A DNA stretch of 64,000 nt from Eurosta solidaginis (GCF_040869045.1 NC_090321.1:75363183-75427182), one strand, 5' to 3'. Shown: positions 10,997 through 21,608, counted from the first letter of the stretch. Translations and numbers: made by a program. Notes: generated by a model not told the origin, from the letters alone.

Positions 10997-11985
10997 AAGA
11001 ACAGAAGACATATTTGGCATCTCAACTGGAATCGCAGGAGATCCGTAAAACATCGAAGATTGAAGCACAAGAGGCACGAATATCTGAAATGTCGGCAAAA
11101 ATATCAGCGCAGATCTCTGCACAACTGGAAGAGCAAGAAGGACGTATTTCTTCGAAGATGGAGGCGCAAGACACAAAAATTTTGCAACTTGAGAACAAAA
11201 TCGATGCCGAGATTGAAACACTGCGAGGTCATATACAGGAGTTGCAACTAAATCGCCCAGCTGTTTCAGCAAGCAATACGAAGGTAAAAACTCCATCTTT
11301 TGACGGCTCTGTTCCTTTCCAGGTGTTTAAGATTCAGTTTGGAAAGACCGCAGCAGTGAACAACTGGAATGCTGAAGATAAAGCTGCTGCACTGTTCATG
11401 GCATTGAAAGGACCTGCAGCTGAGATTTTACAAACCATTCCAGAGGCCGAACGGGACTGTTATGAAGCATTGATGGGTGCTCTAGAGAGACGATACGGAA
11501 CTGAGCATAGGAGACAGATATACCAAATGGAGTTACTGAACCGCTTCCAGAAGCCTGGTGAAACATTGCAAGAATTTGCGTGGGATGTTGAAAGGCTGGC
11601 ACATTTAGCGAATGTGGACGCACCCGTGGAATACACTGAAAGGGTAAAGATTCAGAGCTTTATAAATGGCATACAGGACGTCGAAACAAAGCGAGCTACA
11701 TACGCAAACCCAAAGCCAACATTCGCAGAAACGGTGTCACAAGCCCTGATTCAGGAAACAGCGTCGCTTCTGTGTAAACCAGTTTTCAAAGCACGCCGTG
11801 AGGAAATAGAAAGGCCAGAGTGGGTAGACGCAACATTGGAGGTGCTGAAAGGATCGCAAAAGCGGAGTGGAAGAGTTATCAAATGCTTCAAATGCGGGAA
11901 GCCCGGTCACATTACACGTCATTGCGATCTTGGTCCTAATAGTTCCAACAATGTGGGTGGCCGTAAACGTAAAACTGGAGGATGA
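10993..11985 (+). CDS. Gag (capsid and CCHC nucleocapsid)
   Basis: Gag forms the virus-like particle and binds the element RNA. The 330-residue reading begins with a glutamine-rich, probably coiled-coil region (repeated xxSQLESQExR), then a retrotransposon capsid domain (FKIQFGKTAAVNNWN through YTERVKIQSFI), then one zinc knuckle CFKCGKPGHITRHC near residues 297-310. The true start is upstream at 10697 and the frame is broken there, so this reading is incomplete. The plus-strand half of the inverted structure at 25.8 kb encodes a close paralogue of the capsid. Confidence 0.85.
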   Translation: MEEQKTYLASQLESQEIRKTSKIEAQEARISEMSAKISAQISAQLEEQEGRISSKMEAQDTKILQLENKIDAEIETLRGHIQELQLNRPAVSASNTKVKTPSFDGSVPFQVFKIQFGKTAAVNNWNAEDKAAALFMALKGPAAEILQTIPEAERDCYEALMGALERRYGTEHRRQIYQMELLNRFQKPGETLQEFAWDVERLAHLANVDAPVEYTERVKIQSFINGIQDVETKRATYANPKPTFAETVSQALIQETASLLCKPVFKARREEIERPEWVDATLEVLKGSQKRSGRVIKCFKCGKPGHITRHCDLGPNSSNNVGGRKRKTGG

Positions 11986-12033
11986 GCAAGAGCGTGTCAG
12001 ATGTAAAGAACGAAAACTTGCCCCAGCTATTGA

Positions 12034-12567
12034 ATGTCCTGTGATATCTGGTCGCAAATTGGAAGAAAACCGAGCAGTCTTGCCGCCAAAGGAAAGCTGG
12101 ATGGCAAAGAGCGTGTACTGACTGTAGATACGGGCGCATCTCATTCCTTAATCCGATCTGATTTGGTTAACAGGAGAGTAAAACCGTTACCTGGAGCAAG
12201 GTTGCGTAAGGCCACTGGCGAGTATAACCAAGTCCAAGGAGAATTGGTATGTGAGGTATTAATTGGAAAGGTCATTGTTCTACACAAATTCATTGTGGCG
12301 GAGATTGTTGATGACGTCATATTGGGAGTGGACTTCTTAGTTGACCATGACATCAGGATCGATATGCGGAGAAAGATTATGCGCTATAAGGATGTGCCAC
12401 TTAGCTTCAGTTTGGAAAAGGGGTTCAGCAGTAATCGAGTACTGGTGGAGAAGAGTCGACAAAGACTACGAAAGTCAAAGGTAAAAGTTGATGGAACGAA
12501 TGGGACAAACAAAACAAAATCAAAGATACCTGCTGTTAACTGTTGTGAAACGTGGGAACGATACTGA
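12034..12567 (+). pseudogene. aspartic protease remnant
   Basis: The retroviral-type protease matures Gag-Pol. The active-site segment VDTGASHSLI (12124 onward) and the flap and C-terminal part ILGVDFLVDHDI are visible. The domain is close to the one at 25158-25625. After about 12470 the frame leaves the conserved Pol sequence, because RT, RNase H and most of integrase are deleted. The start of the true Pol frame is not defined by an ATG here. Confidence 0.75.
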
Positions 12568-12883
12568 TTATGCGAAGCCAATCCGTCAAGAGCAAGCTCT
12601 ACATAGTAGTTCATTGGCCAAACCACAGAGTGCGAGGGAACGATCAAGGATAATGAGTAGTAAGATGAAACGCAGGTACGATGAGAACAATAATACGGAA
12701 GGTTTCTTGGAGGGAGATTTGGTACTGTTATACAACCCTCACCGGCGGAAAGGTGTTCCATCCAAATTTCGGTGCAGTTGGGAAGGGCCGTACAAAGTTG
12801 TGAAGAAGATCAGTGACACCATCTACCGCATACAAACATTGGGAAACCACGAAGTAGAAGAGTGGTACATTTGGAGATGCTAG
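12566..12883 (+). pseudogene. integrase C-terminal remnant
   Basis: The reading ERSRIMSSKMKRRYDE, then GDLVLLYNPHRRKG and CSWEGPYKVVKK, is the integrase tail with a GPY/F-type module, which helps multimerise integrase and bind DNA. It is joined to the protease region by a large deletion. The purine tract GGTGGAGGGCA (12930-12940) follows and is the polypurine tract before the 3' LTR. Confidence 0.75.
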
Positions 12884-12941
12884 CGGCGTTTAGATTGAGA
12901 GATTTGTCTGATCGGGACGATCAGACTTAGGTGGAGGGCAG

Positions 12942-13001
12942 TGTAACGAATATTAGCAGCACTAAGGGATTCTATCATCTCTAAGCAGTAAATTCGTTAC
13001 A
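12942..13001 (+). repeat. 3' LTR reduced to 60 bp
   Basis: The first 44 bases equal the 5' LTR start and the last 16 equal its end; about 454 bases between them are missing. Both termini needed by integrase therefore survive although promoter and polyadenylation signals are lost. Confidence 0.85.
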
Positions 13002-13967
13002 ATACATTAAAATTTACATACAAACGTATGTACATATGTACATTACACATTAGCATGTGGCGATAGTTAAGTAGAAAAATATTTGGAATTTCATTTTCTT
13101 CTAAAACAACTTCAATGCAATTTTAGAACAGTTTCAATAGATTACAAGTAGCCTTCCTTAAAATTTAATTAATTTTATATGGTTTTAATCTAAATAAATT
13201 TTTGACAATCTAGTTCAAAAAACAACCAATTTTTTTTTTGAAGTTTCGTTTCACAGAATTCACTCGTTTTAGGGAATTTTACTTTAGCTTTAAGTAGCTA
13301 GGGTTTCAAACTAATTTCTCCCTATCTATAATCAACTTAAAAAAAATTTCACGTAGCCACATGGCTTTAGCTGCCTGCGCTGAACTGGTAATTTCAGGAA
13401 TTTGCTGATCCTTCTGCTGTGGGTCCCCAAACTGATCCGAGTTCGCTGGTCTTGCTTTTCTTATGGCCGCAGGATGGATTAATTTTTACTAATTATATAT
13501 ATTATTATATATTATTGATCGCGGTTATATTTATTGATATAACACTTGAGCCGCGTTTTTTATATCGGTGACCATGCACCACTCTAAAACGATTTAAAAG
13601 CACGACTTTACTATTGAAGATCTCCAGCCAGAAAGAAAGAGCTCATTTTTTCGGAAATCACTTTGACCTCCTCTTTCTTTATTCTCATTTTCGTAAGCCC
13701 ATTATGCCCGCAGTTAGACCAATTGCCACAGGTGTTGCCACTGAGCTAATTTCTTTTAACTTTAACCCTAGTAAGAATTTGTGAAACCAAATGTTGCCAA
13801 TTGTTGTCCTCAAAGAAATTAACTACCAGGCCATTCTATGTGAGTACAACTTACTAACATTACGATCCACAAAGAGACTTTAGGAATCAAAGCCGCGCTC
13901 ACAAAGCAGGTTTCGTATAAACTGTGTGGAACATATATTTTACACGGAATCTGCAAAAGGCGGAAGA

Positions 13968-14222
13968 TTAGCATGGCTGTATATCTTTGGCATGATATGT
14001 GCCTAAAATTTTACCCGCCACATCTTCTAAAACGTAATAAGCAGAACCTAGTTTTTCTCGAACCGTATCCCTGAGAAGAGGTTTTGCAAGCTTGGCATTA
14101 AACCTCTTAACCATGTTGCCTTGAGCAAAGTTTCTACGCAAAGCCTCCTGACCTGGTTCATATACTATTTCTCTGGACCGTAAGTTATATTCACGTTCGT
14201 TTCGGCCACGAGCTTTTTTCAT
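13968..14222 (-). pseudogene. integrase C-terminus (Osvaldo-like)
   Basis: The 84-residue reading starts ARGRNEREYNLRSREI after the initiator region and contains EPGQEALRRNFAQGN and VLEDVAGKILGTYHAKDI. In this lineage the integrase tail has this basic, SH3-like character and contacts DNA. It is separated from the preceding integrase part by a stop at 14223-14225. Confidence 0.7.
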
Positions 14223-14225
14223 GTT

Positions 14226-14570
14226 TTAGCGAAGTTTATCCCGAATACTGAAAAGTCTGTCTTGCCATGAAATACAGGTATCAGTGTTGCCTTCAGTCTT
14301 CATATCAATATTTTTCAAAAGTTTGTAAGTATCACCATGCGTTACCATGTGTTGTCCAAATAAAACAAAATAGGGACTAAAGCCTATCGATTGATGGAAG
14401 GAGTTTCTTAATGCCGAATTAATGCTACTTAAGTGACAGTCCCATTCCCGCTGATCGCTTTGAATATATGCTCTAAGCGCTGCGTTAATCGATCTATTCA
14501 GGCGCTCCGAATCATTACTCTGAGGAGAGTATACTGCAGTTAGCGATGTTTGACGCCATATTTGGTTCAA
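14226..14570 (-). pseudogene. integrase catalytic core, 3' part
   Basis: The reading includes TSLTAVYSPQSNDSERLNRS, where the glutamate is the third acidic residue of the DDE triad, followed by GFSPYFVLFGQHM. Integrase inserts the cDNA into chromosomes. The part with the second aspartate, expected between 14570 and 14668, is disrupted; I could not find an intact DNG-type motif. Confidence 0.75.
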
Positions 14571-14667
14571 AATGTTTCAAATTCTTAAGAACGAAACTGG
14601 CTTCCATTGTCGCTTACCACGTATTCTGGAACGCTGAAAACATCAAATATTAGCTCTTTGAGAAACT

Positions 14668-14991
14668 TTATAATAGGACTAGCAGTAAACTTTTTAAAGG
14701 ACACAAGAAACTAAATTTGGACATGTGATCTAAGACAATTAAAATGCCTAAAAACCCGTTTTTCGACCTAGGGAATGGACCTATTAGACAGACAAAAAGC
14801 CGTTGAAAAACTCTTTCTACTGGTTTAATCTGCTGTGGACGAAGAACATTAGTTGGGTGCTTTGTCATTTTACATACTTGGCAGTTGCTTACATATTCCT
14901 TCACTGAGCGGTACAGAGGGCCAATAGAAATATCGACGTTTCCTTTGCGCAGTTTTAGCCACTCCTCCGTGAGCGCTGGTGGGAATGTCAT
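14668..14991 (-). pseudogene. integrase N-terminal zinc finger and core start
   Basis: YVSNCQVCKMTK supplies the two cysteines of the HHCC zinc-binding domain; the histidines (AHDIPTSAHGG) lie in the previous frame near 15000. The core start reads RLFVCLIGPFPRSKNG. The first catalytic aspartate of the DDE triad would normally occupy the position of the cysteine in FVCLIGP, so this copy appears catalytically dead. A frameshift near 14930 links it to the RNase H reading. Confidence 0.75.
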
Positions 14992-15674
14992 GAGCTTGAC
15001 TCATAACCTGAGTACGTAAAGATTGCGGCACAACCAATTTCCATGTTGCACTTTCTTCATCGGAGTTGCCGGAATAGAATTCCGTACGATGGTAAATAAA
15101 CTTCTCTGCAATTTTAAAATCAGAATATGCTGCAGGATTTTCCAACAATTTTCCTTTCAGCTCTAAGTAGTCTGGCTCGTCAAACGCTTCCGAGTTCAGA
15201 TTAATATCTGGTACATAGTCAACTTCGATTTCAGCTACTAATTCATCTTCGCAGTGAACACGAGAGGGAGCGTCAGGTACAACATTTGCACTGCCTTTTC
15301 TGTGCTCAATGGTACAATCGAAGCCTTGGAACTTTAACGCGCAACGAGCTAAACGTCCACTTAAGTCAGTCTGGTTCATAAGCCAGCGTAAACTTGCATG
15401 GTCAGTGATGACTGTAAATTTCTGTCCTTCGACATATGCTCGAAACTTTTTTATGGCCAATATTGCTGCCACACATTCACGTTCTGTCACAGAATAAATT
15501 TGTTGAGCCTTATTCATCTTCTGAGACATATATGCAATAGGGATCTCCACACCTTCATCATTCTTCTGCGCTAGAACGGCTCCTAAACCATGTTGGCTAG
15601 CGTCGCATTGAAGGATGAATGGCTTCTTAAAGTCAGGGTTTGCTAAGAATGGTGCTGTTGTAAGCTTACTTTTA
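14925..15674 (-). pseudogene. RNase H and connection to integrase
   Basis: RNase H removes the RNA strand after first-strand synthesis. The reading shows FILQCDASQHGLGAVLAQ, VTERECVAAILAIKKFR and ITDHASLRWLM, the usual Ty3/gypsy RNase H motifs with acidic residues in place, then the HHCC histidines. The upstream end is the SINE insertion; the domain continues on the far side at 16058-16257. Confidence 0.85.
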
Positions 15675-16045
15675 TAAATAAATAAATTTAAGGCGCGATA
15701 ACCTCCGAAGAGATCTAAGGCCGAGCTTCTCTTCCAATTTGCGTCGTGCTCCTCTTGATTTTCCCTACAAATTGGCCGGACGGGACCTACATGTTTTATG
15801 CCGACTGCGAACGGCATCTGCAAGGCAGATGAGTTTTCACTGAGAGCTTTTCATGGCAGAAATACACCCGGAGCGCTTGCCAAACACTGCCAAGGGGCGA
15901 CCCCGCTTAGAAAAATTTTTCTTCTAATTGAAAAACCTTATTTCTAAAATTTTGATGTTGCTTTGTCCGGGGTGCGAACCCAGGGCATACGGTGTGGTAG
16001 GCGGAGCACGCTACCATCACACCACGGTGGGCGCCACTTACCGCC
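15675..16045 (-). mobile_element. tRNA-derived SINE
   Basis: On the minus strand the 5' part near 16030 carries an A-box-like TGGTGTGATGGTAGCGTGC and a B-box-like GGGTTCGCACCCCGG, the internal RNA polymerase III promoter of a tRNA. The body follows and the 3' end is an A/T-rich tail with ATTT units at about 15675-15692. A 12-bp target-site duplication AGCTTACTTTTA flanks it (15663-15674 and 16046-16057). It interrupts the RT/RNase H region of the Osvaldo-like element. Confidence 0.9.
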
Positions 16046-16057
16046 AGCTTACTTTTA

Positions 16058-16627
16058 ATATCGTCAAAAGACAGTTGAGCTTCATCGGACCAGGTAAAAT
16101 TTTTAGCTTTTTTCAGCAGTTCGGTCAAAGGATGAGTTACCTCAGCAAAATTGTTTATGAACCTCCTGTACCATCCTGCCATGCCCAAAAACCTGCAAAG
16201 CTGCTTCACAGTCTTTGGAACAGGGTAGTCTGCTATGGCTGACACTTTAGTCTTCATCTATTTTAAGGGTTCCTTGCCCAACAACATAACCGAGGTAGCG
16301 CACTTCTTTTAAGCAAAACTTACTTTTAGCGATGTTTATCGTTAAACCAGCTCGCCGAATATGGGTGGAAACTTCTTTAAGTAGCTCTAGGTGGAATTTA
16401 AAGGCTTCAGATAACAGCAAAAGGTCATCCAAATAAACAAACACCTTCTCTTTCAGATGATACGGAATGACGCGATCCATCAACCTGCACATCGTTTGGG
16501 GTGCATTGCACAGACCGAACGGCATAACCGTATACTGATAAAGCGGTCGATTAGGAATTGTGAAAGCCGTTTTTTCGTGAGAATTCAAATCAAGAGGTAT
16601 TTGCCAGAAGGCATCTTTCAAATCCAA
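16058..16627 (-). pseudogene. reverse transcriptase (Osvaldo-like)
   Basis: The reading 16247-16627 has MDLKDAFWQIPLDLNSHEK, MPFGLCNAPQTM and the catalytic box VFVYLDDLLLL. A frameshift at about 16250 leads into the thumb and connection (FLGMAGWYRRFINNFAE) up to the SINE insertion. The N-terminal RT fingers between 16628 and 16794 are present only as broken sequence (for example the region encoding KVRLCLDSRK near 16700-16740). Confidence 0.85.
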
Positions 16628-16793
16628 AATCGTGGTAGTCTGGACAATATTCCCTCGATGTGAGGCAATGGATAAACATCCTTTACCGTCACAGAATTCA
16701 CCTTCCTACTGTCTAAACACAGTCGCACTTTTCCAGGTTTCCTGGCCAAAACAACAGGCGAAGACCAGGGACTGTTTGATTATTCTATAACCA

Positions 16794-17285
16794 CTAAAGA
16801 AAACATCCGGTCGATTTCGTCGCACATGAGTTTTTCAACCGCCGGAAAACCGGAAAATGGAGTTGCTTTATAGGCTTTGCATCCCCAACATCTATGGAAT
16901 GCTCAACGAGCCCTTGTACTGCAAACCTCGGAAAGCACATAATAGCAGAGTTGATTTTGCATTGATCTTGAGGTGTTAAAACATGTTGGTTAGGATCTAT
17001 TGCAGCTATACTAACTTCGCTCACAACATTGATGGCTATTTTGAATATCTTCCAAAAGTCGATACCTAGATAAAGATCTTGCACCAGAGGCGGTACTAAA
17101 TAGAATTCGATCTGGTGAGATTCTGACTTGAAGGTGACACTAACTTTTATGGTACCAACAATCGTTTGCTTAGAACCATCAGCTGTTCGCACACAGGATG
17201 TTATTCTTTTAACCCCCCTGTTTTCAGCTGGCAGTTCTTTTGCTAAATACGCTCCTATGCAACTTACTGAAGCTCCTGAGCCCAA
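16794..17285 (-). pseudogene. aspartic protease with lost catalytic Asp
   Basis: The reading GLLGSGASVSCIGAYL aligns with the usual D-S/T-G active site, but the aspartate position is glycine (codon GGC near 17280), so the protease would be inactive. The domain continues to VQDLYLGIDFWKIF, the conserved C-terminal part. Downstream is a linker toward RT with HVLTPQDQ and VEHSIDVGDAKPIKQ. Confidence 0.75.
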
Positions 17286-17691
17286 TAAGCCAAGGTAGGT
17301 CTTCTCTAAAAATTTTACCGTAGCATAAGGTCTTAGATAATTTGGATGTTGGAAAATCTGAGAAATTGAGTTTAAGGATTTTTGTATAGATTTTATCGTC
17401 GACCAAAACGAACGTGCTCTTTCTGCTGATCGAGTGTCTGATGATAAGCTTGAAGTCGGTCATGAAAAGGTTTTAAAGTGTATAATTTTGGAAAAGGTTT
17501 CGAAATTTGACTGCCGGGTTTTAAAATAGTTATGGGCATATTACAGTCTGGGCATCCGATTGTCATTTGGGATGTCGGGACCTGTTGCCGAAATCTCTCA
17601 CCCTGTTTTCCGGACAATTGCATCTGGGACAATTAGGTAAGAAAAATGCAATTAACCCACATCCGTAGCAGAAAACACGCCTAGGCTCGAT

Positions 17692-17733
17692 GCAAGTTTT
17701 ATAGTTGTGACCCGTTTTGTCGCAGTTCCAGCA
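17692..17733 (-). pseudogene. Gag zinc knuckle
   Basis: Minus-strand translation gives CWNCDKTGHNYKTC, a CX2CX4HX4C nucleocapsid knuckle, followed by a second cysteine pair in FCYGCG. It packages RNA. It lies between the capsid reading and the protease; frameshifts separate all three. Confidence 0.75.
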
Positions 17734-17776
17734 CTTCCCCACGCTTGGATTGGATACTTAGTTTAGATCAGAGCCT

Positions 17777-18424
17777 TCATCGCTTGTCAGAGGTCAGAGG
17801 TATACGCAACCCGTCTGCTATGTTCATTATAGAGTCTAAATAACTTTCGAAAGACTCCCCAATCTTCTGTTTTCTATTTCGAATTGTCTCTAAAAAGTCA
17901 AAATCGGTTCGGAAATCCTTAAAATATCTCCTCATATCCTCGCATATATCTGCCCAATCAAGTGTTTTAGCAGAACGATGGTATCGCCATAACCAACGTT
18001 TAGCCTTGCCTTCGAAAAGGACATGTATGTTTTGGCAAAGCAAATCAAAATTTCCACGAAGAGTCGATCGAGTTAAAGCATTTACTCTGTAAATAAATTC
18101 ATCCACCGTGATGATATCTAACGAACCATCAAAAGATAATTTCCAACTCGATACGGTTTCCGCGGCTACCGATACCGGAAGACTATCTCGTTCTGAACGA
18201 GAATTTAACTGATTATCGTTAAAATGAACTTCATTGCCTGGAGGTGAACTATTTTGCGGTCCTACTCTATTATTAGTTGAGTTACCATTACGAGGTATAT
18301 TCAGACTCATATTATTGAAATAACTCCCCAAGGAATCCGCGACAGCCCTAGTGATTTCATTCCGCATCTGTCGAGAAGCACATTCCTCATATTCGCTAAA
18401 TGTTCCTTCTATCATATTATGCAT
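17777..18424 (-). pseudogene. Gag capsid region (Osvaldo-like)
   Basis: The 215-residue reading contains a low-complexity Asn/Ser-rich linker and then a capsid-like domain: SWKLSFDGSLDIITVDEFI, VLFEGKAKRWLWRYHR and FETIRNRKQKIGESFESY-like sequence near the end. This is the structural protein of the particle. It overlaps the upstream RING reading in another frame; a one-base shift near 18505 reconnects them, because RGRNRGGNNARTP can be read on from the RING frame's end. Confidence 0.8.
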
Positions 18425-18927
18425 AACATTTTGATTAAAAACATGACCAGAGTTTTGTGGTGTACGAGCGTTGTTTCCCCCACGATTTCTACCTCGCCAG
18501 TTGCCATGGGTTCATTACTATTTACTCTAGATCTTGTGACCTCACCTTCTCGTCTTGGTATTGCACCTTGACTGAGAAAAGTGTCTAAATTAGTTCTGAG
18601 ATCTTGTTCGTTGAAACTTTTTAAGCACTCACTTTCGCAAGACCGCCTACATAAGGGACAAGCATTGTTTTCTGTTAACCATCTGGTTATACAGGTACGA
18701 TGAAAGGAATGTTGACAAGGAGTCGTGCAACCGTTCTCCAATGACAATTCTTCATTGCAAATGGTACAAGTTAATTGCTGTACACTGAAGTTAACTAATA
18801 CTAGGTTCAAACACCCACCAAATTGGCAATTTATACTATTTGGGCAATTTATTACGCAATTTGTCATATAATAAATTGTAATAATAAATTGCCCATTTAA
18901 AAAAAATTGCGTAATAAATTGTTTCAA
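18412..18927 (-). pseudogene. RING-H2 finger N-terminal to Gag
   Basis: The 171-residue reading has a cysteine-rich start (NCVINCPNSINCQFGGC, residues 23-39) and then a RING-H2 finger with zinc ligands at C54, C57, C71, H73, H76, C79, C90 and C93 (18649-18768). The spacing fits a C3H2C3 finger, which in cellular proteins recruits a ubiquitin-conjugating enzyme. It lies directly upstream of capsid in the same orientation, with a small frameshift near 18505 as the only break, so the ancestral element probably encoded RING-Gag as one protein. Ligase function is inference. Confidence 0.75.
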
Positions 18928-20130
18928 ACTGCAAATGCAACATTGTAAAGTGTGTTTATTGAGTATACTTTAACGTCAGTTACGCATGGCTGAACTATAT
19001 GGTTGGCTCATCTCATCAGCTGATTTTATGTCCTTAATTTCACTGGAGTAGGGATTGTCAAAAGAAGATGGCAAACTCAAAATGAAACCAAAACATTGAA
19101 CACATTTTCTTACAACACACACAGTTTTCAAAGTTTTATGTTTTCATTCAATTTCATTCGCCCAATAATGTGCGCGTTCATTTTGACAGTCTGAACAAAG
19201 GTATGTTCTTGCTGTAGAGATGAGCCAACCAGCTATCAAATTACTATTGTGTAAGCTAAATCGAGTTGTATGAACAGCACTCAATTCAAATCGAAATTTC
19301 CTCAATTTATTTTTCTGTTTGAACATAGTATAACTCTTCGCTGCTATGACGCACAGCCATTATGAATTCTCAAAAAAAAAAGTGTCTTACTCGCAAAAAA
19401 AATGTGTCAAAGTGAGAATATCGCAGTTTATGTAAACTCATAAAAATTAGTAAAACTACTATGTTTGTATGTAGGTTTCTCATAACTGAAATAAAAAGGA
19501 ATGTGATAATGGGTTTTATAAGCATTCGTTCGTTCAGAAGAAAGAAGTTAGGTCCAGCATTTCCAAAAAGTATAAAAAATTAAGAAAGAAAGAAACTCAT
19601 TCAAAAAGGTTTCTACACTCACAAGTGGTGCTCAGACAATTCCATAATAAATGAATTCACTTTCCCCCTTATTTTGTCATTTGACTGGTTACGCAACCGA
19701 TACTGAAACAATTAGCGTAATTCCTCGCCAAACAAGCAAAAACATGATAAAAGAAATCGTTTGTATCCATTTAGTAATTTGATTAGGATTGTGAGGGTTA
19801 GTACAAAATTTTCACGTAAGCGCAGACTAATTCCACTCACATTTAATCAAACCGAAAAAGAATTTATTTGGTTGGTTAGCTCAAAAGTGCGAAAACACTT
19901 AAAATAAATAATTCCAAACCCAAACAAACTTTTCCCGAAAAGGCTTTATTGAAACTTTATTTAATAAAGTATAACTGTAGTAGTCAGATATCCAAACAAA
20001 CTATTCATTGGTAGATTGTAACAAACCAATATTATTTCAACTCTATTCCAAATGAAAAGGCAAATAGAATCAAACTATCATTGCTAGTGTTTAAATAAAA
20101 AAATGTAAATTCGGGTACCCAAGAAAGCTT

Positions 20131-20150
20131 GGGCCCCACGTTGGGCACCA
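20131..20150 (-). other. primer-binding site, tRNA-Lys type
   Basis: On the minus strand TGGTGCCCAACGTGGGGC begins three bases after the LTR end CATCACA. It is complementary to a tRNA-Lys 3' end, the primer of the Osvaldo/Ulysses lineage (from family knowledge). It fixes the element's orientation and one border of LTR copy B. Confidence 0.8.
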
Positions 20151-20940
20151 TTTTGTGATGAAACTATGAATAAATGACCGTACAACAAGTACGGATCACC
20201 TCTGACGAGGCCTTGTACGTGGCAAAGCGTGCATGCTAGTATTAGCCTGGTCTAAGCTCGCCGGATTGGGGTGGTTCTTGCTTGCCACTATTGTACAAGC
20301 TTTATCCATCTCACAAAAAAAAAAAAAATTCATGCACATATGTATTATCTTAAACCAGAAAATCCAAAAAAAATCTTTAGCCCCAAAAAAACTCCCCAGT
20401 ATTAACGGACAGACGGACATAAGGAAAATTTCGGAAATGCACCAACCTAACAGCAGAAGCAATAATGACGCTTCTCTTCTCTCCTCCTACCCAACCATTT
20501 AAAGGTAACTTGCAACAAGCAAAAACAAAAATCACAAAACCCAACCATAACCTTAACGCCCGAAAGCTTACTTTACCTCACATTCCTGTTTATAAATAAA
20601 AATTTAGCACCCATTCATGATAAGTCTATTTCATGTTTATTCATTTATTAATATAGAGTTTAAACTTATTTTGCAAATAATTCATAAACTAGCTTTAAAT
20701 TTCATAGCTTTAAATTTCAGTTTAACCTATATCATACAATTAAATTGCCTATATACACATACCTTATTGATTAAAAGATTAAAGAAATTCGAAAAAAAAA
20801 AAAACAAATTGTTCCAATTTTATCGTAAAATTTATCTATAATTTGCGTTTAAGTACATCCCTAATGCTAAACATACTTCAAATTCAACAACCTATCTATT
20901 TTCTAATTTGATTGATATGTGCGAATTATCATTAACATAC

Positions 20941-21396
20941 TGTGACGAATATTAGTGACACTAAGTGATACTCACATCACTAATCTGATACTAAGTAAAT
21001 AAAGCCACAACAACAATAAAGCAAGCTCCCACACTTGTATGTACGTAAACAAATTAATCATTATGTCTACACATATGTACGTACACGCAGCTGAGAGAAA
21101 TGCACAAACACATGCATATATCTTATCTGAGATGCTCACAAAAGTAGGCAATAATATGTGCAAGTATCACTCACATATACACGCGCATATGAGAAGCTAT
21201 AACGTGCATCTGTAGTTATAGCTGGTAATTTTATAGCTGGTAACTAAGTTAAATTCTAGAAACGCCTAGAAGTATGCGAACGGGTAAATCACAGAGTATA
21301 AAAGGAGGTAAAGCTGAGAATCAGGAATCAGTTTGATTTAAGCAAGCTATTAGTTGTGAAGTATCAGTGTTATTGTGAAGTACTTTAATAAAGGCC
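20941..21396 (+). repeat. truncated gypsy LTR
   Basis: It starts TGTGACGAATATTAG and is related to the LTRs at 10132 and 27699. It has a TATA box near 21295 (GAGTATAAAAGG) and stops after AATAAAGGCCATT, so the U5 end is missing. About 50 bp of copy B next to it are also missing compared with copy A (7297-7345), pointing to a deletion across the LTR/flank junction. Confidence 0.75.
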
Positions 21397-21608
21397 ATTC
21401 TAATTAGAATCTAAACCTTTTAATAAGGTTAATTAAAATTTTACGGTGGCAACCACAATAACTCTCAAGTAAAGCATAAATATGGAAAATTATGTAAAAC
21501 TGAAAGAGAGTAACATGATCACTCCAATAATGTGCGCAAATATGCATTCCGTTTTCATGTTACTTTCCTTCTTACTAAGAAATTACATACACATACATAT
21601 ATGTATAT

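Larger units (their letters stand above)
10132..13001 (+). mobile_element. internally deleted Ty3/gypsy element with SAP-like Gag
   Basis: A 5' LTR, Gag, protease and the last part of integrase are present, but RT, RNase H and most of integrase are missing, giving only 2.87 kb. The 3' LTR is reduced to 60 bp. The family is a close relative of the inverted-LTR structure at 21609-28277: they share LTR ends, the Gag capsid, the protease and the integrase tail. Flanks ATAA and ATAC may be an imperfect 4-bp duplication. Copy B lacks the insertion near 28805. Confidence 0.85.
2346..13960 (-). repeat. LTR copy A of Osvaldo-like element, interrupted
   Basis: The pieces 2346-2490, 7107-7462, 8047-8257 and 9730-10131 form one continuous sequence once four insertions are removed. 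They match 20617-28810 (also with insertions removed) as a direct repeat. The two repeats flank a minus-strand gypsy-type element, and copy B abuts that element's primer-binding site, so I read them as its LTRs. Sequence after 13002 continues copy A, but the exact LTR/3' UTR border before the integrase end at 13968 was not found. From 13002 to 13967 I see no gene. Confidence 0.6.
13968..20153 (-). mobile_element. Osvaldo-like Ty3/gypsy element, internal region
   Basis: On the minus strand the order is primer-binding site (20150-20131), leader, RING-Gag, zinc knuckle, protease, RT, RNase H and integrase. The primer-binding site matches the tRNA-Lys type used by the Osvaldo/Ulysses lineage. The leader between 18928 and 20130 has no gene that I can support. 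Coding sequence is broken by many frameshifts, stops and a SINE. Catalytic residues are lost in protease and in the first integrase position. This is an old, dead copy. Confidence 0.8.

Noticed and set aside
15960..16040. tRNA gene candidate (A and B boxes on minus strand)
   Set aside because: The tRNA-like part is followed by a SINE body and tail with a target duplication, and no proper acceptor stem was found.
20196..20502. Two overlapping readings on both strands
   Set aside because: They lie inside LTR copy B, contain poly-A runs and have no recognisable domain.
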